This document shows positions 1 through 7,448 of a DNA stretch of 64,000 bases, in pieces; the stretch's first letter is position 1, and every line of letters begins with the position of its first letter. The notes beneath the pieces were generated by a model, which was given only the letters and a program-made list of their open reading frames with translations, did no database searches and had not been told where the DNA came from. The stretch covers positions 2,927,001 through 2,991,000 of the forward strand of contig NZ_CP129013.1 in assembly GCF_020524035.2 (NCBI RefSeq), in the 5' to 3' direction. This DNA comes from Bacillus carboniphilus. GTDB taxonomy: Bacteria > Bacillota > Bacilli > Bacillales > JAIVKR01. The translations under genes and the position numbers were made by a program.

Positions 1-2
1 TA

Positions 3-524
3 TTGGAAGCAGCTATTGATCAATCAGTCCTCGATATTCTATATGATAGTCAGAGAGGTATCATGGAAAGAAACATTCAACCGATTGGATTGTATAGTTA
101 CAACGGATTTTGGTACTGTCCAGCGTATTGTTTTCTCAGGAAAGGTGTACGTTTATTTCGTGCTGACCGAATAAAAAAATTAGAGAAGAAAGAAAGAGAG
201 TCTGTTCAAAAGAACCTTCCGTATAAATCGATTATGGAGTGGATAACGTTGTCTGAAAAAGGCTGCCCCAATCCGATCAAATTTGTTGTAGAATTGTCGA
301 GAGAAGGTGCGCGGCGTGCAATGTCAGAGATCGATTTAGAACGGTTAGTAAAAATAAAAGAAGATGGGACGGGCTTGATCGATACGAGAATTCCCAAATC
401 AGAATTGAATTATTTTGTAGATCTCATTTGGAACTTTGGGGATCAAGCTGTTATAAAGGAACCGACAGAAGCCATTTCTTACATAAAACAAAAATTAAAA
501 GTGTTAACAGAGAGGTATTCTTGA
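3..524 (+). CDS. WYL-domain transcriptional regulator, C-terminal part (cut by window edge)
   Basis: The visible 173 residues match the effector half of YafY-type regulators: a WYL-like core (GLYSYNGFWYCPAYC, then VRLFRADRIKKLE at about residues 29-60) followed by the WCX extension ending in YIKQKLKVL. WYL domains sense ligands, and an N-terminal helix-turn-helix binds DNA. That HTH is absent here because the gene begins before base 1, so the TTG at base 3 is probably internal. The next gene starts about 90 bases downstream on the same strand. Regulons cannot be read from this fragment. Confidence 0.72.
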   Translation: MEAAIDQSVLDILYDSQRGIMERNIQPIGLYSYNGFWYCPAYCFLRKGVRLFRADRIKKLEKKERESVQKNLPYKSIMEWITLSEKGCPNPIKFVVELSREGARRAMSEIDLERLVKIKEDGTGLIDTRIPKSELNYFVDLIWNFGDQAVIKEPTEAISYIKQKLKVLTERYS

Positions 525-614
525 ATTATTTTATAAACGATATTGAATGTGACGTAATATGTCACTATTTAATGGTAGCTTTAAGAGGAATCTACTATGG
601 AAAGGATGATAGGT

Positions 615-1103
615 ATGAATGCTGTTACCATTTTACGAAATCAATTGTTGGAGGAATTAGAACTAGGGATCCGCTCGATGGAAGGTTTGCTGAGAAAGGT
701 AAAGGAGGAGGATTGGCAGTATCGGCCAGCACATAATATGAGAAACCTGATTGAATTAGCGAGACACATCTCGTCTATACTTGAGGTCGATCTTCATATT
801 TGGCAAGAAAAAGATCAGGAAACAATCCAAAGCGTTGAAGGATTCTATAATGAATTGGAAACATCAGAAGCTATGATTGAAGCGATGAAAAGAGGCTATG
901 ACAACTACAGATCATATTTGATAACCATGTCAGATCAAGATTTTTTGACTAAAAAAACAACGCCCTTCTACCTGGAGGAAGGGGCAATTCAAGCACATTG
1001 GCTTGTTGAAGAAGTTTCTCACTTTTTTCATCATCGTGCACAATTTTTTAATTATTTGAAACAGCTTGGCTATGATGTAAGTATGTATGACTTGTATTGT
1101 TAG
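615..1103 (+). CDS. DinB/YfiT-like four-helix metalloenzyme family protein
   Basis: About 162 residues. The family is a four-helix bundle that binds a metal through three histidines. Here ARHISSIL near residue 50 and the C-terminal FFHHRAQFFNYLKQLGY supply histidines in the expected places; HHRxQ is the family signature. Members in Bacillus include thiol-dependent transferases (BstA type) and damage-inducible proteins of unknown function. The start at 615 follows AAGGATGATAGG. An ATG at 597 with AAGAGGAA upstream is an equally usable in-frame alternative that adds six residues. The substrate is unknown. Confidence 0.8.
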   Translation: MNAVTILRNQLLEELELGIRSMEGLLRKVKEEDWQYRPAHNMRNLIELARHISSILEVDLHIWQEKDQETIQSVEGFYNELETSEAMIEAMKRGYDNYRSYLITMSDQDFLTKKTTPFYLEEGAIQAHWLVEEVSHFFHHRAQFFNYLKQLGYDVSMYDLYC

Positions 1104-1123
1104 GGAATGAAAAACGATTGAAG

Positions 1124-1255
1124 TGTGTGTTCAAAAGGTAGGGGGGAAAGGGCGTTGAATAGTAAAGCTGAAGCACTCCTTAGGTCCATCATCTAAGTTC
1201 AACCACGTCCTGTGGTAACGACGATCATAGCATCGTAAGAACTATTGAACAACCT
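1124..1255 (+). repeat. MITE-like repeat family 1, copy 1 (diverged)
   Basis: The left end TGTGTGTTCAAAAGGTAGG and right end TTGAACAACCT match the ends of four better-preserved copies at about 17.7, 32.0, 38.6 and 44.8 kb. Flanking 7-mers ATTGAAG (1117-1123) and CTTGAAG (1256-1262) agree at six of seven bases, fitting a 7-bp target duplication. It holds no reading frame of note. The right flank supplies the AAGGAG ribosome site of the following gene. Confidence 0.65.
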
Positions 1256-1275
1256 CTTGAAGGAGAAGATGTAGG

Positions 1276-2331
1276 GTGAAGAAAAAAATAATCATTAGTG
1301 AACGCCTAAAAAGGCAAAAGTTGTTGGCACCATTAAGTAACAGTAATAATGCTGAAGCATATAAACAATTATTTCGTTTATTGCAGCCTGTTGCACCTGT
1401 TCATAACAGTCGTCCTGGAAATCCCCCAAAGCTAGTGCATAGGACCAGCTTTGATGACACGTTGTTGGCGGAGAATCTTCGCCAACAACATATGATTGTT
1501 AAAGGCCGTTTTCAAGGGGGACGTATCGGCTATGTTTTAGAAGAAGATCTCAGTCTTTATGCCAGCATTTTTAAAAAACCGATTCAAAAAGTGACTTCAC
1601 TTCATGAAGAAATATTATCTATTCTGCATCGTTCTGGTGGGATGTCAAAGGACTTGTTGAAAGAACAATTACCTTATAAAGCGACAGAAATTAATGCTGC
1701 ATTAAAAAGAATGCAAGAAGCGTTTTGGCTATATGAATCTCAAATTGATACAGATTGGAATACGGGATGGTTCGACTTTAAAGAAGAATGGCCAGAAGTC
1801 GACTTAAGTCAAAACAGTACCTCTGACGTTGCGAAAATTTTATTGCGCTTTCTTGAAGCATTTGTCTTTGCCACCTTAAATCAAATGAAAAGCTGGTCAC
1901 AGTTAAAACTAAAGACGCTCAATAATGCATTAGATTTTTTAATAGAGAGTGAGCAAATTATTAAATTAGACATTGAAGGTATTGGAATAGGGTATATGAG
2001 AAAGGAAGATGAAAGTTTGAGCGATGGGGACATAACGCCATCCGTATTTATGTTAGATAAATCAGATTTTTTAGTGAGGGCTTATTTAGACGAATTAAAT
2101 CAAATGTTTAAAGGAAAAGAGGTTCTTCAATATCTTTTAATAGATGGGGAGTTTAAAGGAGCGGTACTGGGACATTGGAGAATTGGCCCGCATGATGTTG
2201 ATGATGTTGAGGTGATCCTTCCTCAAGAAGAATGTAATGAAAGACGAGAAGAAATCATTGCTGAGATTAGGAAGGGGTACTCAAAAGAAACAACCGAAAT
2301 TCTTCACTTTAATGGAGAACCTCTTACGTGA
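1276..2331 (+). CDS. uncharacterised protein, possibly winged-helix (HTH_42/AlkZ-like)
   Basis: 351 residues from a GTG start, with AAGGAG about ten bases upstream. No signal peptide or membrane segment is visible. The middle (about residues 113-160, SLHEEILSILHRSGGMSKDLLKEQL onwards) reads like a winged helix. The C-terminal third, with LVRAYLDELNQMF followed by a LLIDGEFKGAVLGHWRIG strand pattern, resembles the end of YcaQ/AlkZ-type winged-helix proteins, which include DNA glycosylases. The catalytic QxR/QxQ motif of true AlkZ enzymes was not found, so the assignment is tentative. Copy 1 of repeat family 1 lies immediately upstream. Confidence 0.45.
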   Translation: MKKKIIISERLKRQKLLAPLSNSNNAEAYKQLFRLLQPVAPVHNSRPGNPPKLVHRTSFDDTLLAENLRQQHMIVKGRFQGGRIGYVLEEDLSLYASIFKKPIQKVTSLHEEILSILHRSGGMSKDLLKEQLPYKATEINAALKRMQEAFWLYESQIDTDWNTGWFDFKEEWPEVDLSQNSTSDVAKILLRFLEAFVFATLNQMKSWSQLKLKTLNNALDFLIESEQIIKLDIEGIGIGYMRKEDESLSDGDITPSVFMLDKSDFLVRAYLDELNQMFKGKEVLQYLLIDGEFKGAVLGHWRIGPHDVDDVEVILPQEECNERREEIIAEIRKGYSKETTEILHFNGEPLT

Positions 2332-2516
2332 ATGGTGTTCATGAAGCATGAAAGTAAGTATTGATATATTCATACTAAAAACAAGGCGTATTCTGAAAAT
2401 GGAGTATTCATTCATGAGAAATTAATTGCAGAAGTTCTCCGTCTAGGTTATCCTAAGACTTCTTGAACAGTAAAAACTTGTATGCCCAATAGCTTTCCAA
2501 TAAATATCATAGAATT

Positions 2517-2750
2517 ATGACTCTTCAGAAAAAGGTGAAATGGTTGGTTACTTTTAGACAAACGATAATACTAATAGTCATTTTTTTAGGTTTCATGTTG
2601 ACAGGATATATATTCGAAATAGATACTTTTAAACTATTCATTGTCAAGGAGCACGGATTTGAAGTTAGCTTCGTGGGCGTTTTTTTATGGTATGGAACAT
2701 GTATCATGATTGAGAAGATCGTGAAAAGAGAATATGAATTAGAATGGTAG
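2517..2750 (+). CDS. small hypothetical membrane protein
   Basis: 77 residues with two hydrophobic stretches (about 16-32, TIILIVIFLGFMLTGYI, and 46-62) and charged ends, consistent with two transmembrane helices. No family was recognised. No convincing ribosome site precedes the ATG at 2517, and AAAAAGGTGA sits too close to the next ATG, so either the start or the gene itself is uncertain. It ends just before the hairpin shared with the convergent putP gene. Confidence 0.4.
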   Translation: MTLQKKVKWLVTFRQTIILIVIFLGFMLTGYIFEIDTFKLFIVKEHGFEVSFVGVFLWYGTCIMIEKIVKREYELEW

Positions 2751-2757
2751 ACGAAAA

Positions 2758-2788
2758 AAAGCTGATACACCAAGGGTGCACCAGCTTT
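2758..2788. terminator. bidirectional terminator, putP / upstream ORF
   Basis: AAAGCTGATACACC and GGTGCACCAGCTTT form a long stem. On the minus strand it runs into TTTTTTT, so it most clearly ends the putP transcript; on the plus strand it is followed by TTTCTTTC. Confidence 0.8.
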
Positions 2789-2800
2789 CTTTCATTTTCA

Positions 2801-4255
2801 TTATTTTTGCGTAGCTTGCTCGAACTCTTCCTCAATCTCTTGAGAAGGTTTCCCGCTTATTAAGCTAAATATAATAATGACAATCGTTGAGAACACAAAA
2901 CCTGGTACGATCTCATATAGGTTAAACAACCCACCTTCGATATTTTTCCAAATAACTACGGTTAATGCACCTACAAGCAATCCTGCACCTGCTCCTAATC
3001 CAGTCATACGCTTCCAGAATAGCGATAGGATAATGACTGGTCCAAAGGCGGCCCCAAATCCTGCCCATGCATAACTAACAAGTTCAAGTACAGAGCTATC
3101 TGGGTTTGCGGCAAGTAAGATGGCAATGATCGCAATAACGAGAACCGAAAAACGACCAATCCAAACGAGTTCTTTATCAGACGCATCTCTTTTAAAGAAA
3201 GCTTTATAAAAGTCTTCGACAACTGCACTAGAAGAAACTAATAACTGTGAGTCAATCGTACTCATGATTGCTGCTAAGATTGCGGCTAATAAAACTCCTG
3301 CTACCCAAGGATTAAATAAGATTTGGGTTAATTCCATAAAGACGGTTTCACTATCTTGGAGCGGGTTATCTACAAAGTAAGCAATTCCTACAAAACCTGT
3401 AAAGACGGCTCCTAAACCAGCCAACACCATCCAAGTCATCCCAATTAATCTTGCTCTAGGCACTTCTTTTACAGACTTGATGGCCATAAAACGAGCTAAA
3501 ATATGGGGTTGACCAAAATACCCTAGTCCCCAAGCCATTAAGGAAATAATTCCGATTAGCGTAGTGTCTGTTAGGGCGTCTAAATAGCCTGCATCAATAG
3601 ATGCGACTCTGTCTACAGTTTCGCTCATTCCACCCATATCATTAATGGCAATGATAGGTACAAGAATTAACGCGAGGAACATGAGTATACCTTGAATAAA
3701 ATCAGTCCAACTTACGGCTAAAAATCCACCTAAGAACGTGTAGGAAACGATGACAATCGCACCAATCCAAAGAGCTTGATTATAAGTGAATCCAAATGAG
3801 CTTTCAAATAGTTTAGCTCCTCCAACCAAACCGGAAGATATATATAGTGTAAAGAAGATGAGGATGACAACCGCAGACATGACCCTTAAAATTTTGGAGC
3901 TGTCTCTAAATCGGTTTTCTAAAAAATCGGGGATTGTAATAGAATCATTGGCTACTTCTGTGTAAGTTCTCAGACGACCAGCAACAAACTGCCAATTTAA
4001 ATAGGCACCAATTGATAATCCGACAATAATCCATAATGAGTTCATACCAGAAACATAAGCGGCACCAGGTAATCCTAATAGGAGCCAACTACTCATATCA
4101 GAGGCACCAGCACTTAAAGCCGTTACACCAGCCCCTAACGTTCTTCCTCCTAAAATATAATCTGATAAGTTCTTTGTTAAACGATAAGCTAAAAATCCAA
4201 TGACTAACATTCCTACAAGATACACAATAAACGTAATTAACGTTGCTTCATTCAT
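2801..4255 (-). CDS. putP: sodium/proline symporter PutP
   Basis: 484 residues, the usual length for PutP of the sodium:solute symporter family (about 13 transmembrane helices). It takes up proline with sodium for nutrition or osmoprotection. Family hallmarks include SDYILGGRTLG near the N-terminus, SAGASDMSSWLLLGLPG in the first helices and GGFLAVSWTDFIQG in the middle. The ATG at 4255 follows GAAAGGAG, and that ribosome site lies inside the end of a 33-codon upstream gene. A strong terminator follows the stop. With proline synthesis and betaine uptake elsewhere in the window it fits osmoadaptation, though a catabolic role is equally possible. Confidence 0.93.
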   Translation of the reverse strand: MNEATLITFIVYLVGMLVIGFLAYRLTKNLSDYILGGRTLGAGVTALSAGASDMSSWLLLGLPGAAYVSGMNSLWIIVGLSIGAYLNWQFVAGRLRTYTEVANDSITIPDFLENRFRDSSKILRVMSAVVILIFFTLYISSGLVGGAKLFESSFGFTYNQALWIGAIVIVSYTFLGGFLAVSWTDFIQGILMFLALILVPIIAINDMGGMSETVDRVASIDAGYLDALTDTTLIGIISLMAWGLGYFGQPHILARFMAIKSVKEVPRARLIGMTWMVLAGLGAVFTGFVGIAYFVDNPLQDSETVFMELTQILFNPWVAGVLLAAILAAIMSTIDSQLLVSSSAVVEDFYKAFFKRDASDKELVWIGRFSVLVIAIIAILLAANPDSSVLELVSYAWAGFGAAFGPVIILSLFWKRMTGLGAGAGLLVGALTVVIWKNIEGGLFNLYEIVPGFVFSTIVIIIFSLISGKPSQEIEEEFEQATQK

Positions 4256-4257
4256 TT

Positions 4258-4359
4258 TTATGAGTTTCTCCTTTCAGTAAAGTACGTAATTATAGATAAG
4301 ATGATTAATAGTGGCATAATGGAAATTAGAATATAGGATGCGGTGGATAAACTCTCCAT
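4258..4359 (-). CDS. 33-aa membrane peptide upstream of PutP (symporter small accessory protein type)
   Basis: A 34-codon reading frame, MESLSTASYILISIMPLLII then a short polar end TYFTERRNS, gives one transmembrane helix. It has an excellent ribosome site (GAAAGGAGG, seven bases before ATG). It ends two bases before the putP start, and the putP ribosome site lies within its last codons, so the two are translationally linked. Very short single-helix proteins encoded directly upstream of sodium:solute symporters are known as symporter small accessory proteins. The match here rests on size, topology and position, not on sequence identity. Confidence 0.7.
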   Translation of the reverse strand: MESLSTASYILISIMPLLIILSIITYFTERRNS

Positions 4360-4389
4360 TTCAGAACCTCCTTTCAACTAATAGCTTTC

Positions 4390-4411
4390 TGACAAGAATA
4401 TTAACTTGTCA
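4390..4411. promoter_or_regulatory. perfect inverted repeat upstream of the putP unit
   Basis: TGACAAG, eight bases, CTTGTCA. It sits about 30 bases upstream of the small accessory gene, where an operator would act on the putP promoter. On the minus strand the inner half reads TTGTCA, which could double as a -35 element with TATTAG downstream, though the spacing is short. The cognate regulator is unknown. Confidence 0.4.
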
Positions 4412-4707
4412 TTATTTTGAGCAATAATGTTAATAATGGTAACATACATACATTTCATTTCAAGGGGATAAGAGAATGTCATGAGTATAAGCGTCAGATA
4501 GTGAGTATATGCATAGAGTTGTGGAGTTATGATGCCGAGATTCTATGTGAGCATGGGAGAGCTAGTATATTGCGAATAAACAAGCAATTGTGATGTATGG
4601 TATGATGGTGGATAAGGGATTATTTTCTATTTTTTCTATAGAGGATGGGGTGTTTATTTATTTTATGTATGAGAACGTAACTTATGAAAGATTTCTAGTG
4701 GCATTAA

Positions 4708-4860
4708 GAAACTGCAACCCAAGTTTTCAAGCATATAGGGAATGGAGATGTGAAGATGAAAATAGGCCAGCAGTTTCCGTTGCATCAAGTGAAAGACGCC
4801 CATCAATTAATAGAATAGCGAAAGAATACAGGAAAGGTTTTACTCAATGTTACTCTATAA
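4708..4860 (+). pseudogene. C-terminal remnant of a quinone oxidoreductase / zinc-type alcohol dehydrogenase
   Basis: The frame reads VFKHIGNGDVKMKIGQQFPL, HQVKDAHQLIE, then a TAG stop at 4816-4818, and continues RKNTGKVLLNVTL. This is the typical tail of the family (vG..FPL.ev.eAH..iE.rknxGKvvL), with an amber codon where a glutamate or glutamine codon is expected. No N-terminal two-thirds is present upstream. It is a decayed fragment that overlaps the tail of the convergent MFS gene. Confidence 0.7.
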
Positions 4861-6071
4861 AGTAAGGTTGGTATGACTTTCGGGTAATAAGATAGACTTG
4901 TAGTAAACTGATGAAAAGCAGCCAACACAGATGCTACTATAATACTCGTTCTTAATGGAATCAGTTCTCCCGTAAAACCAATTAATAAGACTGAAATGAT
5001 TTGCATAACGCTTTGTAATGTCCCAAATACACTCGAAATTCTTCCCATCATTTGAGAAGGGACATTATTTTGGTAGAAGGTTAAAAAACCGGTGCTATAA
5101 AAGGTTGTGAAAAATCCTAGAATGACAAACCCGATGGCAATCGACCAAAAGGAAAAAGAGATTCCATATATAAAATAACCAAGACCAGAAAGAAAATACC
5201 CTACTCCCATTAATTGTTTGATGGATACCTTATTCGCTATTGCCGAAACAACTGAAGCGCCAACAATGGAACCAACTCCGGTGATACTAATCAATAACCC
5301 GTACTCCGTTTCTGATAAATAAATCACGTCTCTCGTGAATACAACTTCCTGCGCGTCCATCCCTAATGAAACAAGCATGAAAAAGACATTCAACATATAG
5401 ATGGATAAAATAGCTACATGTTGTTTGCTGAATTGAATGACTGCCTGCCAGTCTTTTTTTAATACTTGAAAATGAATGGACTGCTTCTCCTCATGCTGGT
5501 GGTCAAGGTCCACATTAGGAAGTAAGGATAAAATAAGGGCTGAAAGTAAAAAGGATGCACCATTAATCCAGATTGCGATACTAGTAGACGTACTGATTAA
5601 TAGTATTCCTGCAATTGCTGGTCCAATTAAAAAAGCACTAGACATAATAAGGCTACGAAAGGAGTTGTAACGTTTTCGATCCTTCTCAGGGATAAGCATG
5701 GTCAGGTAGGTTAATGAAGCTGGATGAAAGAAAGCTTTACATATTGATAATATTAGTAAAATCACATAAATAAGCCAAACAACTTCAACAAAAGGAATTA
5801 AACAGACGAACACACCTCGTAATACATCCACAAAGATGAGAATAGTGCGTTTATTCATTCGATCAATAAAACTACCCGACCAAAAACTAGTTATCAAAGA
5901 ACCTAAAGGTCCCATAATCCACAAACCAGCAACTGCAGCAGGTGAACCGGTCAAATTGAAGACAAAGACATTAATGGCAACAAGATAAATGAAATCCCCT
6001 AATGACGAGATCCCAAAACCTAATAGTAATAAATAATGGTGGGACTTTTTAGAGCCTGATTTTTGCTTTAT
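4803..6071 (-). CDS. MFS transporter with apparent ATA start codon
   Basis: Major facilitator with about 12 helices. The loop motif SGSFIDRMNKRTI between helices 2 and 3 matches the MFS signature. A start at the TTG (5954) would remove the first helix. The frame continues upstream through KQKSGSKKSHHYLLLLGFGI to an ATA codon at 6071, placed eight bases after GGGAGG. Starting there gives about 422 residues, the normal MFS length. So either ATA is used, or an ATG has mutated or been misread. The last 20 residues look like run-on into the antisense of the oxidoreductase remnant. The substrate is unknown; drug efflux is common for this subgroup. Confidence 0.75.
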   Translation of the reverse strand: MKQKSGSKKSHHYLLLLGFGISSLGDFIYLVAINVFVFNLTGSPAAVAGLWIMGPLGSLITSFWSGSFIDRMNKRTILIFVDVLRGVFVCLIPFVEVVWLIYVILLILSICKAFFHPASLTYLTMLIPEKDRKRYNSFRSLIMSSAFLIGPAIAGILLISTSTSIAIWINGASFLLSALILSLLPNVDLDHQHEEKQSIHFQVLKKDWQAVIQFSKQHVAILSIYMLNVFFMLVSLGMDAQEVVFTRDVIYLSETEYGLLISITGVGSIVGASVVSAIANKVSIKQLMGVGYFLSGLGYFIYGISFSFWSIAIGFVILGFFTTFYSTGFLTFYQNNVPSQMMGRISSVFGTLQSVMQIISVLLIGFTGELIPLRTSIIVASVLAAFHQFTTSLSYYPKVIPTLLYRVTLSKTFPVFFRYSIN

Positions 6072-6239
6072 GTATAAATCCTCCCTTACTACTGGATAAT
6101 ATCATCATAACTTGTTATTAATTTACAGTCTATAAAAATTAGAATTTTTTGAGAATTGTTCATATTTTGATACCTATTTACACCAAATAAGAAAAAGTGT
6201 ATTGTTACACTATATGAATAATTTGGGGAGTGTATATTT

Positions 6240-6527
6240 ATGTTAACGGTCATCTTGTTAACCGTCGTATTGCGATATGTAATCAATAAAATGGTCTTAT
6301 TAGAGAAAATAAAGTGGGGTAAGACGATTTTAAAGGAGGCAAAAATGATTCTACATATGATGCTTTATGATTTTGAATTAGTGTTTCTCATTCTTTTTAT
6401 CCCGTTTATGTTATGGGTCATTTCAGGGAAGCCTAGTGATTGGGATGCAATTTACATAGTAGGTGCTTCATTATTAGGGACAATTTTTTATACATACAGT
6501 TACTATTTCAAAACAAAAGATGTTTAA
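6240..6527 (+). CDS. hypothetical membrane protein
   Basis: 95 residues with three hydrophobic segments (about 2-14, 42-62 and 68-88) separated by a basic stretch (KWGKTILKEAK). GGGGAG lies about eleven bases before the ATG. No family was recognised. A second ATG at 6345 is preceded by AAAGGAGG, five bases upstream, and would give a shorter two-helix protein; that ribosome site is the stronger of the two. Confidence 0.5.
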   Translation: MLTVILLTVVLRYVINKMVLLEKIKWGKTILKEAKMILHMMLYDFELVFLILFIPFMLWVISGKPSDWDAIYIVGASLLGTIFYTYSYYFKTKDV

Positions 6528-6618
6528 GAGGGTTGAGATAGAATGGGGGAGAAAAAGTAAAACCCATAAAAGATCATTCTTTCATGGGAGTAAGAGTAAA
6601 ATAGATCAATTCTTCTGG

Positions 6619-6855
6619 TTAATTGTGATCACGGTCTTGTTCTGGTCGGCAGTATTGAAGTCCATTAATTGTTCTAGAGTCTACAACTAAATATTCAGGG
6701 TCTGTGCCTGGTGTAAAGGTAGCGAGATGCTCTTCTTGATTAAAAGATATAAAGTTAGTTGTGGCCACTTGATTACCATTGATAATGACATGGTTAATGA
6801 GAGTTCCTGGTGTTGTAATTGTTAGTAATTTCTCTACAGAAGTTAGTTCAGACAT
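6619..6855 (-). CDS. hypothetical 78-aa protein
   Basis: Soluble, beta-rich looking sequence (TLINHVIINGNQVATTNFIS) ending in a polar, basic tail with a single cysteine. The ribosome site AAAGGAGGG lies eight bases from the ATG, which supports real translation. No family was recognised. The gene stands alone between divergent neighbours, with a hairpin (6892-6918) just upstream. Confidence 0.6.
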   Translation of the reverse strand: MSELTSVEKLLTITTPGTLINHVIINGNQVATTNFISFNQEEHLATFTPGTDPEYLVVDSRTINGLQYCRPEQDRDHN

Positions 6856-6891
6856 ATTCTAACCCTCCTTTATCAAAGTTCCCTTTTCTAA

Positions 6892-6918
6892 CCCTTTATT
6901 TTTTTCTTGGATAAAGGG
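6892..6918. promoter_or_regulatory. inverted repeat CCCTTTAT / ATAAAGGG
   Basis: Perfect 8-bp arms separated by eleven bases (TTTTTTCTTGG-type spacer), 35 bases upstream of the 78-aa gene on the minus strand. It is followed on the plus strand by GATATAATAG. It could be an operator or a weak terminator; nothing distinguishes the two. Confidence 0.35.
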
Positions 6919-7062
6919 ATATAATAGTATATGTGAAAGCCAAAACTCTTGTTTGGACGAAAATATTAGTGCATGTTAAAACAGGTAGGGGAAAAACGAT
7001 ACGAAGAAAATCCACTATTATGCTGTTGATATGTAATTACTTTTCTTTTGAATTCTTTTCAC

Positions 7063-7090
7063 TTGAAAAATACCATACAGGGGTATAGTA
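7063..7090 (+). promoter_or_regulatory. csoR promoter with CsoR-type copper operator
   Basis: TTGAAA (7063-7068) and TATAGT (7084-7089), with a short spacer. The spacer and -10 carry ACCATACAGGGGTATAGTA, which fits the G/C-flanked TACC...GGGGTAT operators bound by CsoR in Bacillus. Cu(I) would release CsoR and open the operon. Confidence 0.65.
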
Positions 7091-7110
7091 TATAAGTAGA
7101 GGTGATCAGA

Positions 7111-7431
7111 TTGGATAATAATTGTCATAATCAAGAAGAAGAAAGAATGTTAGCAGAGCCAAGGTCAGATCAAGAAAAAACGCAACTGCTAAACAGATTA
7201 AAGCGAGTAGAAGGACAAGTAAGAGGCATTCAAAAAATGATTGACGAAGATCGCTACTGTGTGGATGTGTTGATTCAAGTGTCGGCTATAAATTCCGCCT
7301 TAAAAAATGTCGGAATGCAGCTTTTAGAAAGACACACTCATCACTGTGTATCAGATGCGATAAAATCTGGCTCAGGGGAAGAGTCGATTGAAGAGCTCAT
7401 GAAGGTTATTAAGCAATTTTCAAAGTCTTAA
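7111..7431 (+). CDS. csoR: copper-sensing repressor CsoR
   Basis: About 106 residues, all-helical DUF156/CsoR family. The Cu(I) ligand set is present: Cys in DRYCVDVL, then His and Cys four apart in ERHTHHC. The N-terminal helix [19 protein letters not shown] is the family's DNA-contact region. The TTG at 7111 is preferred over the GTG at 7102 because AGAGGTGAT is correctly spaced for it. First gene of the copper operon; copA begins 17 bases after the stop. Confidence 0.93.
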   Translation: MDNNCHNQEEERMLAEPRSDQEKTQLLNRLKRVEGQVRGIQKMIDEDRYCVDVLIQVSAINSALKNVGMQLLERHTHHCVSDAIKSGSGEESIEELMKVIKQFSKS

Positions 7432-7448
7432 TGGTTGGAGGGAAAACC

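Noticed and set aside
2378-2466. Short frame TKNKAYSENGVFIHEKLIAE VLRLGYPKTS
   Set aside because: Protein-like, but no start, ribosome site or recognisable family; may be an old gene fragment.
4590-4865. 91-codon plus-strand frame
   Set aside because: The stretch is better explained by the oxidoreductase remnant in another frame; no ribosome site.
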